NCBI GenBank assembly: GCA_963575745.1
Contig: CAUYUJ010021661.1
Span: 47,501 to 111,500 of the forward strand
Direction: 5' to 3'
Source of the DNA: Prorocentrum cordatum
Lineage: Eukaryota; Sar; Dinophyceae; Prorocentrales; Prorocentraceae
Length of the DNA stretch: 64,000 nt
Both the position numbers and the translations under genes were made by a program. This document shows, one piece after another, positions 31,320 through 42,272 of this stretch (its first letter is position 1; each line of letters begins with the position of its first letter). The notes beneath the pieces are model-generated. The model saw only the letters and a list, made by a program, of their open reading frames with translations. It did not search any database and had not been told where the DNA came from.

Positions 31320-32890
31320 CGTGAGGCTCGCAGCCCACCAAGGATTGCGATGTCTCGCTGATCTGCCTGCTGCCTCGCTCCGCTGAACCCGCCACCAGCC
31401 TTCGAAAGTTGCGACGGTTTCGCAGACCGCGCCCCACAAGGACGGCGAAGCTCCGCTCAGATCTGCGTGGCGCCTTACTCCGCAGGACCCACCAGCAGCC
31501 CTCGAAAGTGGCGACGGTTTCGCAGACCGCAGCCCCCCAGGCACGGCGAGGTCTTGCTCAGATCTGCGCGGTGCCTCACTCCGCTGGACCCACCAGCAGC
31601 CCTCGAAGGCGGCGACAGCTTCGCAGATCGCAACACCCCAGGCACGGCGAGGTCTTGCTCAGACCTGCGCGGTGCCTCACTCCGCTGGACCCACCAGCCC
31701 TTGAAGGCGGCGGCAGCCTCGCAGATCGCAGCCCCCCAGGGACGGCGAGGCCCCGCTCAGATCTGCGCAGTGCATCACTCCGCTGGACCCACCAGCAGCC
31801 TTCAGTTCCGCAGATCGTTATGTTGGCCCCCCAAGCAGCCCTCGAAAGTGGCGACAGCTTCGCAGACCGCAGCCCCCCAGGCACGGCGAGGTCTTGCTCA
31901 GATCTGCGCGGTGCCTCACTCCGCTGGACCCACCAGCAGCCCTCGAAAGTGGCGACAGCCTCGCAGATCGCAGCCCCCCAGGCACGGCGAGGTCTTGCTC
32001 AGATCTGCGCGGTGCCTCACTCCGCTGGACTCACCAGCAGCCCTCGAAAGTGGCGACAGCTTCGCAGATCGTAACACCCCAGGCACGGCGAGGTCTTGCT
32101 CAGATCTGCGCGGTGCCTCACTCCGCTGGGCCCACCAGCAGCCCTCGAAAATGGCGACAGTTTCGCAGATCGCAGCCCCCCAGGGACGGCGAGGCCCCGC
32201 CCAGATCTGCGCAGTGCATCACTCCGCTGGACCCACCAGCAGCCTTCAGTTCCGCAGATCGCCACGTTGGCCCCCCAAGCAGCCCTCGAAAGTGGCGACA
32301 ACTTCGCAGACCGCAGCCCCCCAGGCACGGCGAGGTCTTGCTCAGATCTGCGCGGTGCCTCACTCCGCTGGACCCACTAGCAGCCCTCGAAAGTGGCGAC
32401 AGCTTCGCAGATCGCAACACCCCAGGCACGGCGAGGTTTTGCTCAGATCTGCGCGGTGCCTCACTCCGCTGGACCCACCAGCAGCCCCCGAAAGTGGCGA
32501 CAGCTTCGCAGATCGCAACACCCCAGGCACGGCGAGGTCTTGCTCAGATCTGCGCGGTGCCTCACTCCGCTGGACCCACCAGCAGCCCTCGAAAGTGGCG
32601 ACAGTTTCGCAGATCGCTGCCCCCCAGGGACGGCGAGGCCCCGCTCACATCTGCGCAGTGCATCACTCCGCTGGACCCACCAGCAGCCTTCAGTTCCGCA
32701 GATCGCAATGTTGGCCCCCCAAGCAACCCTCGAAAGCGGCGACAGCTTCGCAGACCGCAGCCCCCCAGGCACGGCGAGGTCTTGCTCAGATCTGCGCGGT
32801 GCCTCACTCCGCTGGACCCACCAGCAGCCCTCGAAAGTGGCGACAGTTTCGCAGATCGCAGCCCCCGCAGCCCCCCAGGGACGGCGACCA
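31320..32890. repeat. Satellite array with 101-bp monomers and a 444-bp higher-order unit
   Basis: Monomers of about 101 bp (landmarks CAGATCTGCGCGGTGCCTCA and CTCGAAAGTGGCGACAGC). Every fourth monomer is about 141 bp because of an extra TTCAGTTCCGCAGATCG...TTGGCCCCCCAAGCAG segment. Landmarks at 31904, 32005, 32106, 32207 and 32348 give 101+101+101+141 = 444 bp; the long variant recurs at about 31796, 32240 and 32685. A 521-codon frame runs through it only because the repeat lacks stops in that phase. Confidence 0.95.
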
Positions 32891-32959
32891 CAAGGGGGGG
32901 CGGGAGGAGGAGGACACGACCACACCTCTCTATTCAAAACGAATACCCAACCAAGGAGG

Positions 32960-33449
32960 GTTGGGAAAAAAGAATAGAAACAGAGTCAAGTTAGCCAGGC
33001 CGAACGAGTCAGAGTACAGTAGAGTAGATTAGGGTAGGGTGGGCAAAATAGAATCGACTGAGGCGGATAACAGAATAGAGGCGGACACAACACAGTAGCG
33101 TCGAGCAGAGTAGAGCGGACCCCAGTCCAGTCTGGTCTACTCAAATCCCAGACCACTTCAGTGCTCTCCTGTCCATGTCGTTTGCAATCTTCGGATCTAT
33201 TTTGAGCCTGCGCTGACAGACAGTTGTCGCGACCCAGCGCAGGCGCAGGTCGGCCGGGCGGCTCAGGGAGGACACTGGGCGCCGAATGCTGCAGCACCGC
33301 GGGGAAAAAAAGGACATGCAGGGCGGCGGCAGAGCGGGGGAGAGAAGGACGACCACCTCAGTCAGCAGGCGAAGATCGGCAGGAAAGAACTTTCCGTCGT
33401 CGCGGACGCCTGCCCCCCGGGCGGCTGGGAAGCTTCTACTCCTACTTGA
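32960..33449. other. Pentamer tract and unique DNA
   Basis: AGAGT-type degenerate pentamers to about 33125, then unique sequence with no recognised gene. Confidence 0.4.
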
Positions 33450-33632
33450 GGGGTGAAAAGACGACCCTACCCTGGGTTACAAGTGTGTGGTCTGTAAACC
33501 TCCTGGGAACCCCCCAAAGCCTAGAACCGCGAGGACGCGGCACATCACGCAGGGTTTACACTGTCAGCCCACAGGAGTTTCAGCGCACAACGCCTCGTAA
33601 ACCAGGGTAGGGGCGTTTTTTTATGCCCTTGA
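33450..33632. mobile_element. MITE-like element, family B, copy 1
   Basis: Terminal inverted repeats of about 30 bp built on CCCTACCCTGGGTTAC and its inverted AAACCAGGGTAGGGGCG. The interior includes GTAAACCTCCTGGGAAC and CAGCCCACAGGAG. Copy 2 at 40503-40685 shares the ends and these internal phrases. No ORF. Confidence 0.75.
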
Positions 33633-33988
33633 CCTACGGTGCCCCGTGGGGGTACAGCCCTTCCAGCCGCCCGGGGGGAGGCGTCCCCGACGGTGGAAAG
33701 CTTCTTTCATACCGTTCGTCGCCCACTGACTCAGACCAGGCAGTTCTTCAAAGGCGTGCTGCGACCCAGGCTCGAGCGAGTGAGACCGTCAAAGCACGCC
33801 TCAGGATGAAGAGCCGGTCCAGGGGAAGGGGTCGCAACCTCCGACGGCGACGCCTGGAATACGAGACCACCACGGCGAGCCATCGCGAGGCGCACGGGGA
33901 GAAGCGTTTGCCAGACTCGGGCGGAGCTACGCGCTACGCAGACACATCGTCGCCCTCGCGCAGCGTCGTTACCACCCACCCGCCCACC

Positions 33989-34031
<43 letters not shown>

Positions 34032-34079
34032 ACAGCGTCACAATGGTCAGGTACGCGGTGGAGGTGCACACCATGCTAA
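33633..34079. other. Unique DNA with CA microsatellite
   Basis: CCCA tetranucleotides at 33978-33998 pass into CA repeats to 34035. No gene recognised. Confidence 0.5.
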
Positions 34080-34500
34080 CCTGTGGACGCGTACCCTATA
34101 TCGTATGATACACGTCGTTGATCATTATATGGCACAGACCGATACGCAAAAATATGCTCCGTGGCCTGCCATGGTACCCTATGATGCGCAACGGCATGTT
34201 CTGCCGTAATACGACTTGTCATGTGATGCTGAGCAACAGCGTGTGCGGGATTCGGATATGGTATGGTGTTACATGCGAACGCGTCTTCCACTCATTTGCT
34301 GTGCTATGCCACCATACGAAAATACGACGTGCTAGCCAATACGACGCTACGCGATGCAATGCACAACTATTACATGGTAAGATGTGCCATACCAAGCAAG
34401 GCTATGTGGTATACAACACTGCGGGCATGACATGCTATGCAATGTTATGCTATGAGGTCATCTGCTACCTTACGCAGTAAGTAAGCTGCGTGCTGCTGAG
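34080..34500. repeat. Degenerate TATGC/TATGN pentamer region
   Basis: Frequent ATGCTATGC, TATGGT and ATACG pentamer phrases with no strict period. The same style dominates the last 600 bp of the window and 24780-24850. Confidence 0.55.
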
Positions 34501-34702
34501 TTGCAGGCCAGCGGGTTGCAGGTTATGACATGCCATTGCATGCAAGGCCCACGTGTGCCCTCAGCAAAAGAATACGCCTATGGGGACGCGCGCTGGGCTC
34601 GTTGGTTTCAAGGGACTTTCTGGAGACCGCCAGATGTCAAGGCTCGTATGGCACCTGTCTTCCAGACCAGCTCCCTGTGCTGCAACTGTCTGCCACCGTC
34701 CC

Positions 34703-34850
34703 CCATCTCCTCCTCCTCCTCCTCCTCCTCCTCCTCCTCCTCTCCTCCTCCTCCTCCTCCTCCTCCTCCTCCTCCTCCTCCTCCTCCTCCTCCTCCTCCT
34801 CCTCCTCCTCCTCCTCCTCCTCCTCCTCCTCCTCCTCCCGACACCGCCCG
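34703..34850. repeat. CTC microsatellite
   Basis: Nearly pure CTC of about 145 bp. Confidence 0.95.
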
Positions 34851-35855
34851 AGGCCACGGGCCAGCCGCCACATTGAGAGCCCCCAGAGCTCGCCCCGGGA
34901 CACCAGACCTTGCCTCCGCGCTGGATCTCCCCCCCCCTGGCGCGTGGAGCTCGCCAGGGGCGGCGCTGGAGTCGGCTACACACAAGAGTGACCCTGAGTA
35001 AGAGTGACCCTTGGTGCGCGGCTTTTTGGGACCGCGGGGGGGCCAAGAACAAGCGCGCAGGCCGCTGCTGCCGCTCCTCTTTCGGCCATCTGGGGGCCCA
35101 TCTGTGCCCGCACCATAGGTCACTCTGGCGAAAGGTCACTCTTACGCCTAGTCGATGGAGGCGCCGCCAGGGGACTCCAGCACCGATTCAAGAAATCCGA
35201 ACGGACCGTCGAACACGACGAGATTATCTTTCCGTCTTCGAGCGCGTGGTTCGCAAGCACCGGCGTCCATGGACGCGAATTCCTGTACTGCGGCGCGCTG
35301 TTGGCGCGGCTGGCGGGCCGACGGAATCCATAGCCTGCGGTACACGGACCGCGTTGGCGAGGGGCGTCTCGGCAAGGGCGGCGGGGCGCGCCCGAATCGC
35401 TCGCGCGGCCCCCGCCTCTGAAGACCAAATCCCACCATCCCTCTGAGCGTAGGTGGTTTCACGGATTTTGCCGTCTCTCGCTGCCAAAACCCCTCCTTCC
35501 CCTGCTCGCGGAAGAGTTTTTATCCCTCCCCCTACCCCTACCCCCTCCCCAGGGCCTGGGATGGGGGGGGCCGCGAGGCGCTAGAGCCCACATGATCGCC
35601 AAAGATGGCTCCAGGAGGGCCTCAGAGACCCCAAGATGGCCTCCAAGATAGCGCGCTGGAATCGCTCGCGCGGCCCCCGCCTCTGGGAGACTAAATTGCC
35701 CGAGCAGAGCACCCTGATGGCAGGAAAGGTGAAGGCACGGGTCGAGGAGTAGGAGGCTGGCCGCGGGGGACTGGGGCGACGAGGGCACGGCCCTGCGCTC
35801 CCAGGGCGCACCCGTTCATAAGAAAAGGTCGCGGCCGCCTGGACCAAGCACCGGG
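34851..35855. other. GC-rich unique DNA, no confident gene
   Basis: AGAGTGACC occurs twice near 34987-35008. 35170-35340 is open in several plus frames with protein-like composition in at least two, so no frame can be chosen. 35590-35650 carries CCAAGATGGC and CCCC repeats. Confidence 0.35.
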
Positions 35856-35924
35856 GGGGGGCGAGGGGAAGGGAGGGGAGGGGAGGGGAGGGGAGGGGAG
35901 GGAGGGGAGGGAGGGGAGGGAGGA
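35856..35924. repeat. GGGAG pentamer microsatellite
   Basis: About 13 units of GGGAG/GGGA. A shorter similar run lies at 37330-37370. Confidence 0.9.
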
Positions 35925-36039
35925 CAAACTATGTGCGCTCGCGTCATATCTGACGTCCTACCCCTCCCTCCCATCCCTTACCATGGCGTTGATTTTCTCT
36001 ATCCGCGGACGCGTGTCGTAGCGGACCTGTGGCTCCGCG

Positions 36040-36457
36040 CGCGCGTGCGTAGTGGGTGTTTTGGTGTGTTGCGTGCGGTGCGTGTGTTGCGTGCGGTGCG
36101 GGTGTGCGAAGGGTTGTGGTTTTGTGGTGTGTGGTGTGGTGGTGGTGTGTGGTGGTGGTGGTGGTGGTTCTGGTGTGTGCGTGCGTGCGTGCGCGTGTGC
36201 TGTGATGTGACGTGGTGTGGCGTCTTGGTGGTTTGGTGGTGGGCCAGGTGCGTGCGTGCGTGATGGCGGTGGTGGTGGTGGCGGTGGTGGTAATTGTGCG
36301 TGTGCGTGTGCGTGTGCGTGTGCGTGTGCGTGTGCGTGTGCGTGTGCGTGTGCGTGTGCGTGAGCGTGTGCGTGTGCGTGTGCGTGTGCGTGTGCGTTTG
36401 CGTGTGCGTGTGCGTGTGCGTGTGCGTGTGCGTGTGCGTGTGCGTGTGCGTGTGCGT

Positions 36458-36490
<33 letters not shown>

Positions 36491-36800
36491 CGTGTGCGTG
36501 TGTGCGTGCGTGCGTGCGTGCGTGCGTACGTGCGTGTGTGTGTGTGTTGTGTGTTCGTTGTGTGCGTTGTGTGTGTGTGTTGTGTGTTGTGTGTGTGTTG
36601 TGTGTGTTGTGTGTGTTGTGTGTGTGTTGTGTGTTGTGTGTGTTGTGTGTTGTGTGTGTTGTGTGTGTTGTGTGTGTTGTGTGTGTTGTGTGTGTGTTGT
36701 GTGTGTGTTGTGTGTGTGGTGTGTGTGGTGTGTGTGGTGTGTGTGGTGTGTGTGGTGTGTGGTGTGTGTGGTGTGTGTGGTGTGTGTGGTGTGTGATGTG

Positions 36801-36831
<31 letters not shown>

Positions 36832-36990
36832 ATGCGTGCGTGCGTGCGTGCGTGCGTATGTGTCTGCGTGCGCGCGCGTGTGATGTGGTGTGACGCGGTG
36901 TAGCGTGGTGGTGGTGGGTGGGGTAGTGGGGTGGTGGTGGCGGTGCGCGGTGGTGGTGCGCGTGCGTGCGTGCGTGCGTGCGTTGGTGGG
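36040..36990. repeat. Extended GT-rich microsatellite (GTGTGC, TGTGTTG, GTGTGTG, GGT)
   Basis: GTGTGC hexamers at 36295-36500, then TGTGTTG and GTGTGGT heptamer-like units, then TGCG at about 36810-36850. One strand is almost entirely G and T. Val/Cys and His/Thr frames are artefacts. Confidence 0.95.
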
Positions 36991-37039
36991 TGGAAGTGGC
37001 GGTGGGCGGGGCGGGGCGCGGTGCGGTGGTGGCGGGCGG

Positions 37040-37260
37040 ATGGGCGCGCGAGAAAGAGGCCCGCGCTGGGGCGAGAATGCCATCCTGAACAACGGAGGCA
37101 AAACACCGATCCGAAAATGAGGCCCACGCTGCAGCGGGAGCACGATTCGGAACGAGCGGAAGCCCGAAAATGAGGCCGGCGCCTCAGCGAGAGCAGCATT
37201 TTGAAAACAAAAAAAAAACCAAGCGAAAACCCAACTCCGGGAAATCCTGTGTAAAAAACA
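37040..37260 (-). repeat. Inverted partial copy of the 24-kb dispersed repeat
   Basis: On the minus strand it reads ACACAGGATT, GGAGTTGGGTTTTCGCTTGG, AAAATGCTGCTCTCGCT and CGTTCCGAATCGTGCTCCCG in the same order as the copies at 24095-24810. Confidence 0.75.
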
Positions 37261-37486
37261 GTACGCGGAGGGGTGCCCGCCATCTTCCGCACGCCATCAG
37301 GGGAGGGAGGAGAGTGTATTCATGTTGAGCAATTGCGGAGGGAGGGGAGGGAGGGGAGGGGAGGGAGGTGACACGGCTACCGGGCCAAACGAAGTCCAGG
37401 GGCGGGGGGGGGCGGCCTCGGGCTCTCCCCGTGCCCCCCTGCGGGCCTACTCGGGCGCCCCTGTTTCTGCCTCCAGCAGAAGAGGG

Positions 37487-37839
37487 CCACATGGCGAACC
37501 CTACCCCCATACCTGCGGGACGGGAGAATGACCACAGCCACTGCTTCTTGTCTGCGCCGCCTTCCAGCCGGCCGAAAAAGAAGCGGTGGTTGTGGTCATT
37601 TCCCTGGTGCCAAGCTCAACGAAAACGACCACAACCACAGCTTTGTTTCTGCGGGCTGGAAGGCGGCAACAAAAGAAAAGCAGTGGCTGTGGTCGTTTTC
37701 ACGCCCCGTAATACCCCTCCACGACTCCTGAGGGGGAGGGTGGGGTTCACTTCGTTCGGGAGCGCCCGAGCGATGTGAACCCCGCCCTCCCCCTCAGGAG
37801 TCGTGGGGGGGGGTAGGGGGTAGGGTTCGCCATGTGGTC
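37487..37839. mobile_element. Foldback element, family C, copy 1, with a nested palindrome
   Basis: Outer inverted ends CCACATGGCGAACCCTACCC (37487-37506) and the reverse complement at about 37813-37836. The right half is a palindrome with arms at 37721-37763 and 37770-37805. Between the left end and that palindrome sits a second nested inverted repeat (about 37527-37700; ends GACCACAGCCACTGCTT). Copy 2 at 40351-40498 lacks the nested part, so about 200 bp was inserted here. Confidence 0.7.
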
Positions 37840-38314
37840 CCCGAAGTAGAGCTTTCAAGGTGACGCGCTCTCGGGGAAGAAGCAGATGAGCGCACACCTC
37901 TGGGGGGTCCAACTCCCAAGATTGTCTCCACGGTGGTTCCACTTCAGACAACGTCAACTCTGTAGCCCAGCAGCCTCCCCAGGAAGCCCCGAATGGGAAA
38001 GAGCAGCAAAGTCCATCGTCGCGAGTGACCTATTACGTGGCTCGGCGGAATGACGAAAGCCTTCTGGGTAGACATTCAAGATGCGCGGAGGTTCGCGCAG
38101 ACTTTTTGTCGGCGCCGGGGCGCCCCTCCCCGCACCCTTTCCCTGGGGCCGCCAGGGCCCCCGGGGGCGTGGGGAGGTGGGTCCGGCGCCGACACGCGAA
38201 GCCCACGCGGACCTCCGAAAGTGTATGCTCGAGCCGCTCCGTCCTCTGGTATTACTCTGGCCTGCGGAGTTGGGCAGCTCGGGCGACGAGGAACGCCCAG
38301 GCTGGCTTCATGGC
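37840..38314. other. Downstream region of the cysteine-rich gene
   Basis: Unique GC-rich DNA following (minus sense) the stop codon at 38315. It includes a short match to the MITE family seen at 45473-45608 (ACTTTCGGAGGTCCGCG, minus strand, about 38193-38226). No gene recognised and no canonical AATAAA is evident, as usual in dinoflagellates. Confidence 0.4.
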
Positions 38315-41300
38315 TCAAGCCCTGCAGTTGCCGCTCGGGTTCGCCCTGCGGCACGCCGCGGCGTACTGGTCGCAGTTGCGGCAGTCGTCTCCATTGCCTC
38401 CTTGGCCATTGCCCTGCATCCACCCACAGGAGTTCCCGCTCGCGTCAGGACTCGGATTGGTGACGTAGGCTGCGGACCAAAACTGGCAGGTGGACTGGGC
38501 TGGGGAGAAGAAGTAGCCGTTCAGAACCCTGCAAGTCCTCGCGCACGCGGTGTCCTGGCAGAAGTCGTCGCAGTAGTTGCAGTTGCACTCCTGGCCCTGG
38601 CCTCCACAGTAAATGCCAGACAGCTCCGTGCAACCGGGGCCGCTCGAGCTGGTGGTCCGAGTCGTCGTTGTCGTCGTCGTGGTCGTGGTCGTGGTCGTCG
38701 TCGTCGCCGTAGTGGTGACGGCAGGGCCGGAGGGGGTGCAGTACAGGTAGCACTCGCCGGCCCACTCCCGGCACGGCAGCGCCGCCCTGCCGGAGCACGC
38801 CTGCCCCTCCGCGCAGGAGGCGTTCAGGAAGTCGCCGCCGCCCCCGAAGCTGCCGCACAGCCCGCGGCAGATGCTCTGCGCGCCCGGCGGGGAGCCCGCG
38901 GCGGGGGGCACGCACACCAAGCCGCCGGCGCAGTCGCCGTAGAAGTAGCCGGTGGAGCCGCTCCTGCCACGCTCCAGATCGGTCGGCATCGGATCGGGAG
39001 ACCGGATCGGATCGGAATGTACGTCGGATCGGGATGCATCGGCACGGGGTCGAAGTCGAATCGGCTCGGCTGCGCCTTGACACACGACTACGCTGTGCAG
39101 GCATCGGGCCGCATCGGATCGCCATGACATCGAGACCGGACCGGGTCGAGCAGGGTGAACTGGCCGTCGAATCGGATCGATCGAACCGAAACCCTGCAGC
39201 GCTCCAGGAGGGGGGTCCCCCGATTCTGACTCCGGCAGGACTGGGTTCAGTGGGACCTGGCTGCGTGCTGCGCACGGGGGGGCGCTCCCCCGGCCCAGCC
39301 CGCTGGCCAGAACTGCCGCCACCCGAAGACACTGCGGCTGCGGCGGCAGCACAGGCCGGCTCCCCTCACGGCTGGCGTCGCAGAGATAGCGTGCCAGAAG
39401 GAGCTCCGAAAAAAGCACGCCGCCCGCGTGAGGCGATCCCCCCGCGAGGGCCCCCTCTGCGCACGCTCTCCCCCCCGAAGGGCCTCGTCGGTGCACGCTG
39501 TCCCCCCGGGAGGGCTTCTTCGGTGCACGCCTCTCCCCGAGCGGGGGGATCGCGGAAGGCAGCGGGAGGGCGGCGGCAAAACGAGGCCGCCTGCGTTCGG
39601 CGCAAGCTGGCGGACAAGACATCCGGGCCCCTGCGACACGAGCGGGCTCGCCCCAACCTGCGGCAGGAACCTACAGGCCAACGTGGCTGGGGACAGCAGC
39701 CCGCCTCGTGGTTCCGGGCAGGCACGCGGCAGAAGCAGGAGGTGCGCCCCCAAGAGATGGCACCACTTTGGGGTTCAGGGCTTCTGGCATCCGTCCCATC
39801 CCAGGTGCTCGACCGTGGACCCCTTGTCACCCCTCGCTCCTGGGCCGTCCTCGGCGGCCTGCGGCGACCCGCGGGCGGTCCTCGGCGGTTCCCGGCGGTC
39901 TTTGGCGGCTTCCAGCGGCCTTCGGCGCGAGCGCTGGATGGCTGCGTCCAACAAGGGGCCCATAATCGAACACCTAGCCTTGAGTCGGGCCTGTCCCCCC
40001 ACAGGCGGATTATGGACGAAAAATAAACAATAGTCAAAAGAGACCCTGAAAGATGCCAAAATGCTCGAAAAATCGTCCCCTGACCATTTCTTACTGTTTT
40101 TGAATATTCCCCCCGTAGAGGGACAGGCCCGACTGAAACCTAGCTCTGTCCAGTCAACCTCCGCCTTCCGCACGCTCCGCGCGGCGGGTGCCGCCGCGGC
40201 ACGGCCGCGGCGGCCACCGAGGCCGCCGTCGGGGCCTGGAGACGGCGGCCGCCGTCGCGGCTGTGGCGGGGCACGCGGCGCGCGGAGGGTGCGAGGAGTG
40301 CAGGTCGAGGGGAGGCACACACAACAGAACTTTGGGAACAAAAACTCTAGGGGGCCACAGGCGAACCCTACCCCTACCCCCCACGATTTCTGAGGGGGAG
40401 GGTGGGGTTCACCTCGTTCGGGAGCTCCCGAGCGAAGTGAACCCCACCCTCCCCGCAGAAATCGTGGGGGGTAGGGGTAGGGTTCGCATGTGCCCCCCTA
40501 AACGCCCCGACCCTGGGTTACGAGTCCGTGGTGAGTAAACCTCCTGGGAACTCCCACCGGCCAGAGAGCCGCCAGAGGACGCCGCGCGGCACGCGCGATA
40601 CGCAGGGTTTACCCAGTCAGCCCACAGGAGGTTCAGCGCACGGCGCCTCATAAACCAGGGTAGGGGCGTTGTTTTACGCCCTTCAGAAAAGAGGGAGGGG
40701 GGAAGAAGACTGGGGACTCTGTACTTGGATTTGCCCTCCTGAGCCTGTGGAAACCTCAAGGAGACCTCCAGCCTCCCGAAGGCCTCTGGAGCCTCCAGAG
40801 ACCTCCTGGGGGAATCGAGAAAGGGACGGAAGGGAGGAAGGGAGGTTAACCAGCCCCGATCTGATCCCTATCCCTGAGACCGACAGGCCCGAATGCGATG
40901 ACAGTCGTAGGGATGCGCCCTCGAAACTCGGGGAATCCTTAAGATCGGCATCGAGATCGGGTGAGTGGGCAAATCCTTCGGGGCCGGCCAGGCTCCTGCC
41001 GCACTGCGCCCCCTCCCCCTGGGAGCTGGACAGGCAGCTCGTGACCTTCGTACTGCTCTCGCAGCCTGCGAAGCTGCTGCTCGCCGACGGACACGGGAAG
41101 GTGCCGGAGCCGGCGAAGCCGGGGCAGCACTGGTCGCCCGCGCACATGCTGCTCGAGCCGGGGCACTGCACGTGGGCCCCGACCGCGCAGGCGCTGCGCG
41201 CCCGGAGCCTCTGCTGCGCCAGGGAGCCCCTCAGGGAGCTGGGCAGGCAGTCCGCGACCTGGGCCAGGATACGCAGAAGGCATATATACACACCACCACC

Positions 41301-42272
41301 GTGCCAGGCCAGGGCCATCTTGGCCCTGGCATGGTGTGTACGCCATCCTGGCCGAGGCCAGGAGGGTCTACACACCATCCTGGCACCCAGGATGGCCCTG
41401 GCCTGGCACGGAGGTGGTGTATAGATGCCTTCGTCGGACAGGAAGCCACCGGCACCACCCTGCCTACGGCCCCACGGCGCTCGGCGTCTGCCAAGGAAGT
41501 GCGGCGAGGGCTTTTGCGCGGCATGCGCTGCGGCCCCCGAGGGGCCGCAGAGCGCAACACGGCGGGCCTAGTAGGTGGGGTGGCGTCGTGCCTTCTTCAG
41601 TCGGCGGCCTTCGTACTGTTCTCGCACCCCAAGTAGCCGCCGCTCGCCTTGGCCCCAGAGCCGTGTGCTGACAGACCGCGTGGTGACGTCGGTCCCCAGA
41701 GGCCTCACCGCGCGGTTTGGGACCCTGGAGACCCCAGTCGCTCGAGGCTTCCTCGGAGAACGGCTCGAGGCCCCGAACCGCAGGGGTGGCCCCACATCCC
41801 AGCCGACTCACCACGCGGCCGTGGTCACCACGCCGTTGAGGGGCCCCCGACTCGGGGAGGCGCAAGACTCGGGCTCGGGGGGCTCGGGTTGGCAAGACGG
41901 GGCAGCCAGGAAAACGACGAGACCCGATCCTGCTGACAGTGGGCGCGGGCCCCCGCTGCAGACACCCCGCGACACCCGGGCCGCCCAGGACTCCAGGACG
42001 GGCTCGCCGAGAGGACAGAAGAGAGAGCGCCGCCGGCAGACCCGAGAGAGCTCCCGGGAGCTCGAGCCCTGCGCTGCGCCTCCCCGACCGCTCGCCGACG
42101 GGCACGGGAAGGAGCCGCCGCCCGAGCCGGCGAAGCCAGGGCAGCACTGGTCGCCCGCGCACGTGCCGCTCGAGCCGGGGCACGGCACGCGGGCCCCTGG
42201 AGCGCAGGCGCCCGCCCGCGCGCCCGTGGCGCCGAGGGCGGCCAGGGCCAGGAGCAGGGCGGAGCGCGCCAT
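38315..42272 (-). CDS. Secreted cysteine-rich protein, four exons
   Basis: Model: exon 1 42272-42096, exon 2 41647-41609, exon 3 41258-40996, exon 4 38963-38315; 1128 nt, 375 residues. Exon 1 starts with a signal peptide (MARSALLLALAALGATGARA), then CPGSSGTCAGDQCCPGF. Exon 2 completes that module (GGYLGCENSTK). Exon 3 encodes a near-identical second module (CPGSSSMCAGDQCCPGFAG, GCESSTKV). Exon 4 starts GSTGYFYGDCAGG, has a Cys-rich block, a Thr-rich linker encoded by GTC/GAC repeats near 38650-38705, a second Cys-rich domain and the stop at 38315. All introns end in AG; donors are GC, GC and GA. The two modules agreeing residue by residue across splice junctions supports the model. CPGSS..CAG.QCCP modules are, from memory, common in dinoflagellate secreted proteins. 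It probably acts at the cell surface or extracellularly; function unknown. More exons inside the 2-kb intron 3 cannot be excluded. Confidence 0.72.
38650..38715 (-). repeat. GTC/GAC repeat coding the Thr-rich linker
   Basis: An imperfect trinucleotide tract inside exon 4 translating to a run of about 15 Thr, likely an O-glycosylated spacer between two Cys-rich domains. Confidence 0.75.
39974..40143. mobile_element. MITE-like element, family A, copy 2
   Basis: 170 bp with ends AGTCGGGCCTGTCCC in inverted orientation and CTAG at both borders. It shares GCGGATTATGGACGAAAAAT and a T-rich right subterminal block with copy 1 at 11407-11558. It lies in intron 3 of the cysteine-rich gene. Confidence 0.8.
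40351..40498. mobile_element. Foldback element, family C, copy 2
   Basis: Near-perfect palindrome centred on CGGGAGCTCCCG (about 40425) with arms of about 70 bp, ends GGCGAACCCTACCCCTACCC and inverse. In intron 3 of the cysteine-rich gene. It matches the right half and ends of copy 1 at 37487-37839. Confidence 0.85.
40503..40685. mobile_element. MITE-like element, family B, copy 2
   Basis: Same ends and internal phrases as 33450-33632 (GTAAACCTCCTGGGAAC, CAGGGTTTAC, AACCAGGGTAGGGGCGTT, TTTTACGCCCTT). In intron 3 of the cysteine-rich gene, directly beside family C copy 2. Confidence 0.78.
41284..41424. mobile_element. Foldback element inside intron 2 of the cysteine-rich gene
   Basis: Arms of 37 bp (TATACACCACCACCGTGCCA continuing GGCCAGGGCCAT) at 41284-41322 and 41386-41424 with only a few mismatches. 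It lies in the 350-nt intron 2, ending about 25 nt from the 3' splice site, so it may be the element that created the intron. Confidence 0.75.

Noticed and set aside
31467-33032. 521-codon ORF across the satellite
   Set aside because: It follows the 101/141-bp repeat, all copies share the frame by accident of the 444-bp unit (a multiple of three), and it has no start context or domain.
36290-36900. Val/Cys-rich and His/Thr-rich ORFs
   Set aside because: Direct translation of GTGTGC and related repeats.
38310-38319. TGGCTCAAG as a second spliced-leader relict
   Set aside because: Only nine bases match, and it lies inside the last codons of the cysteine-rich gene on the opposite strand.
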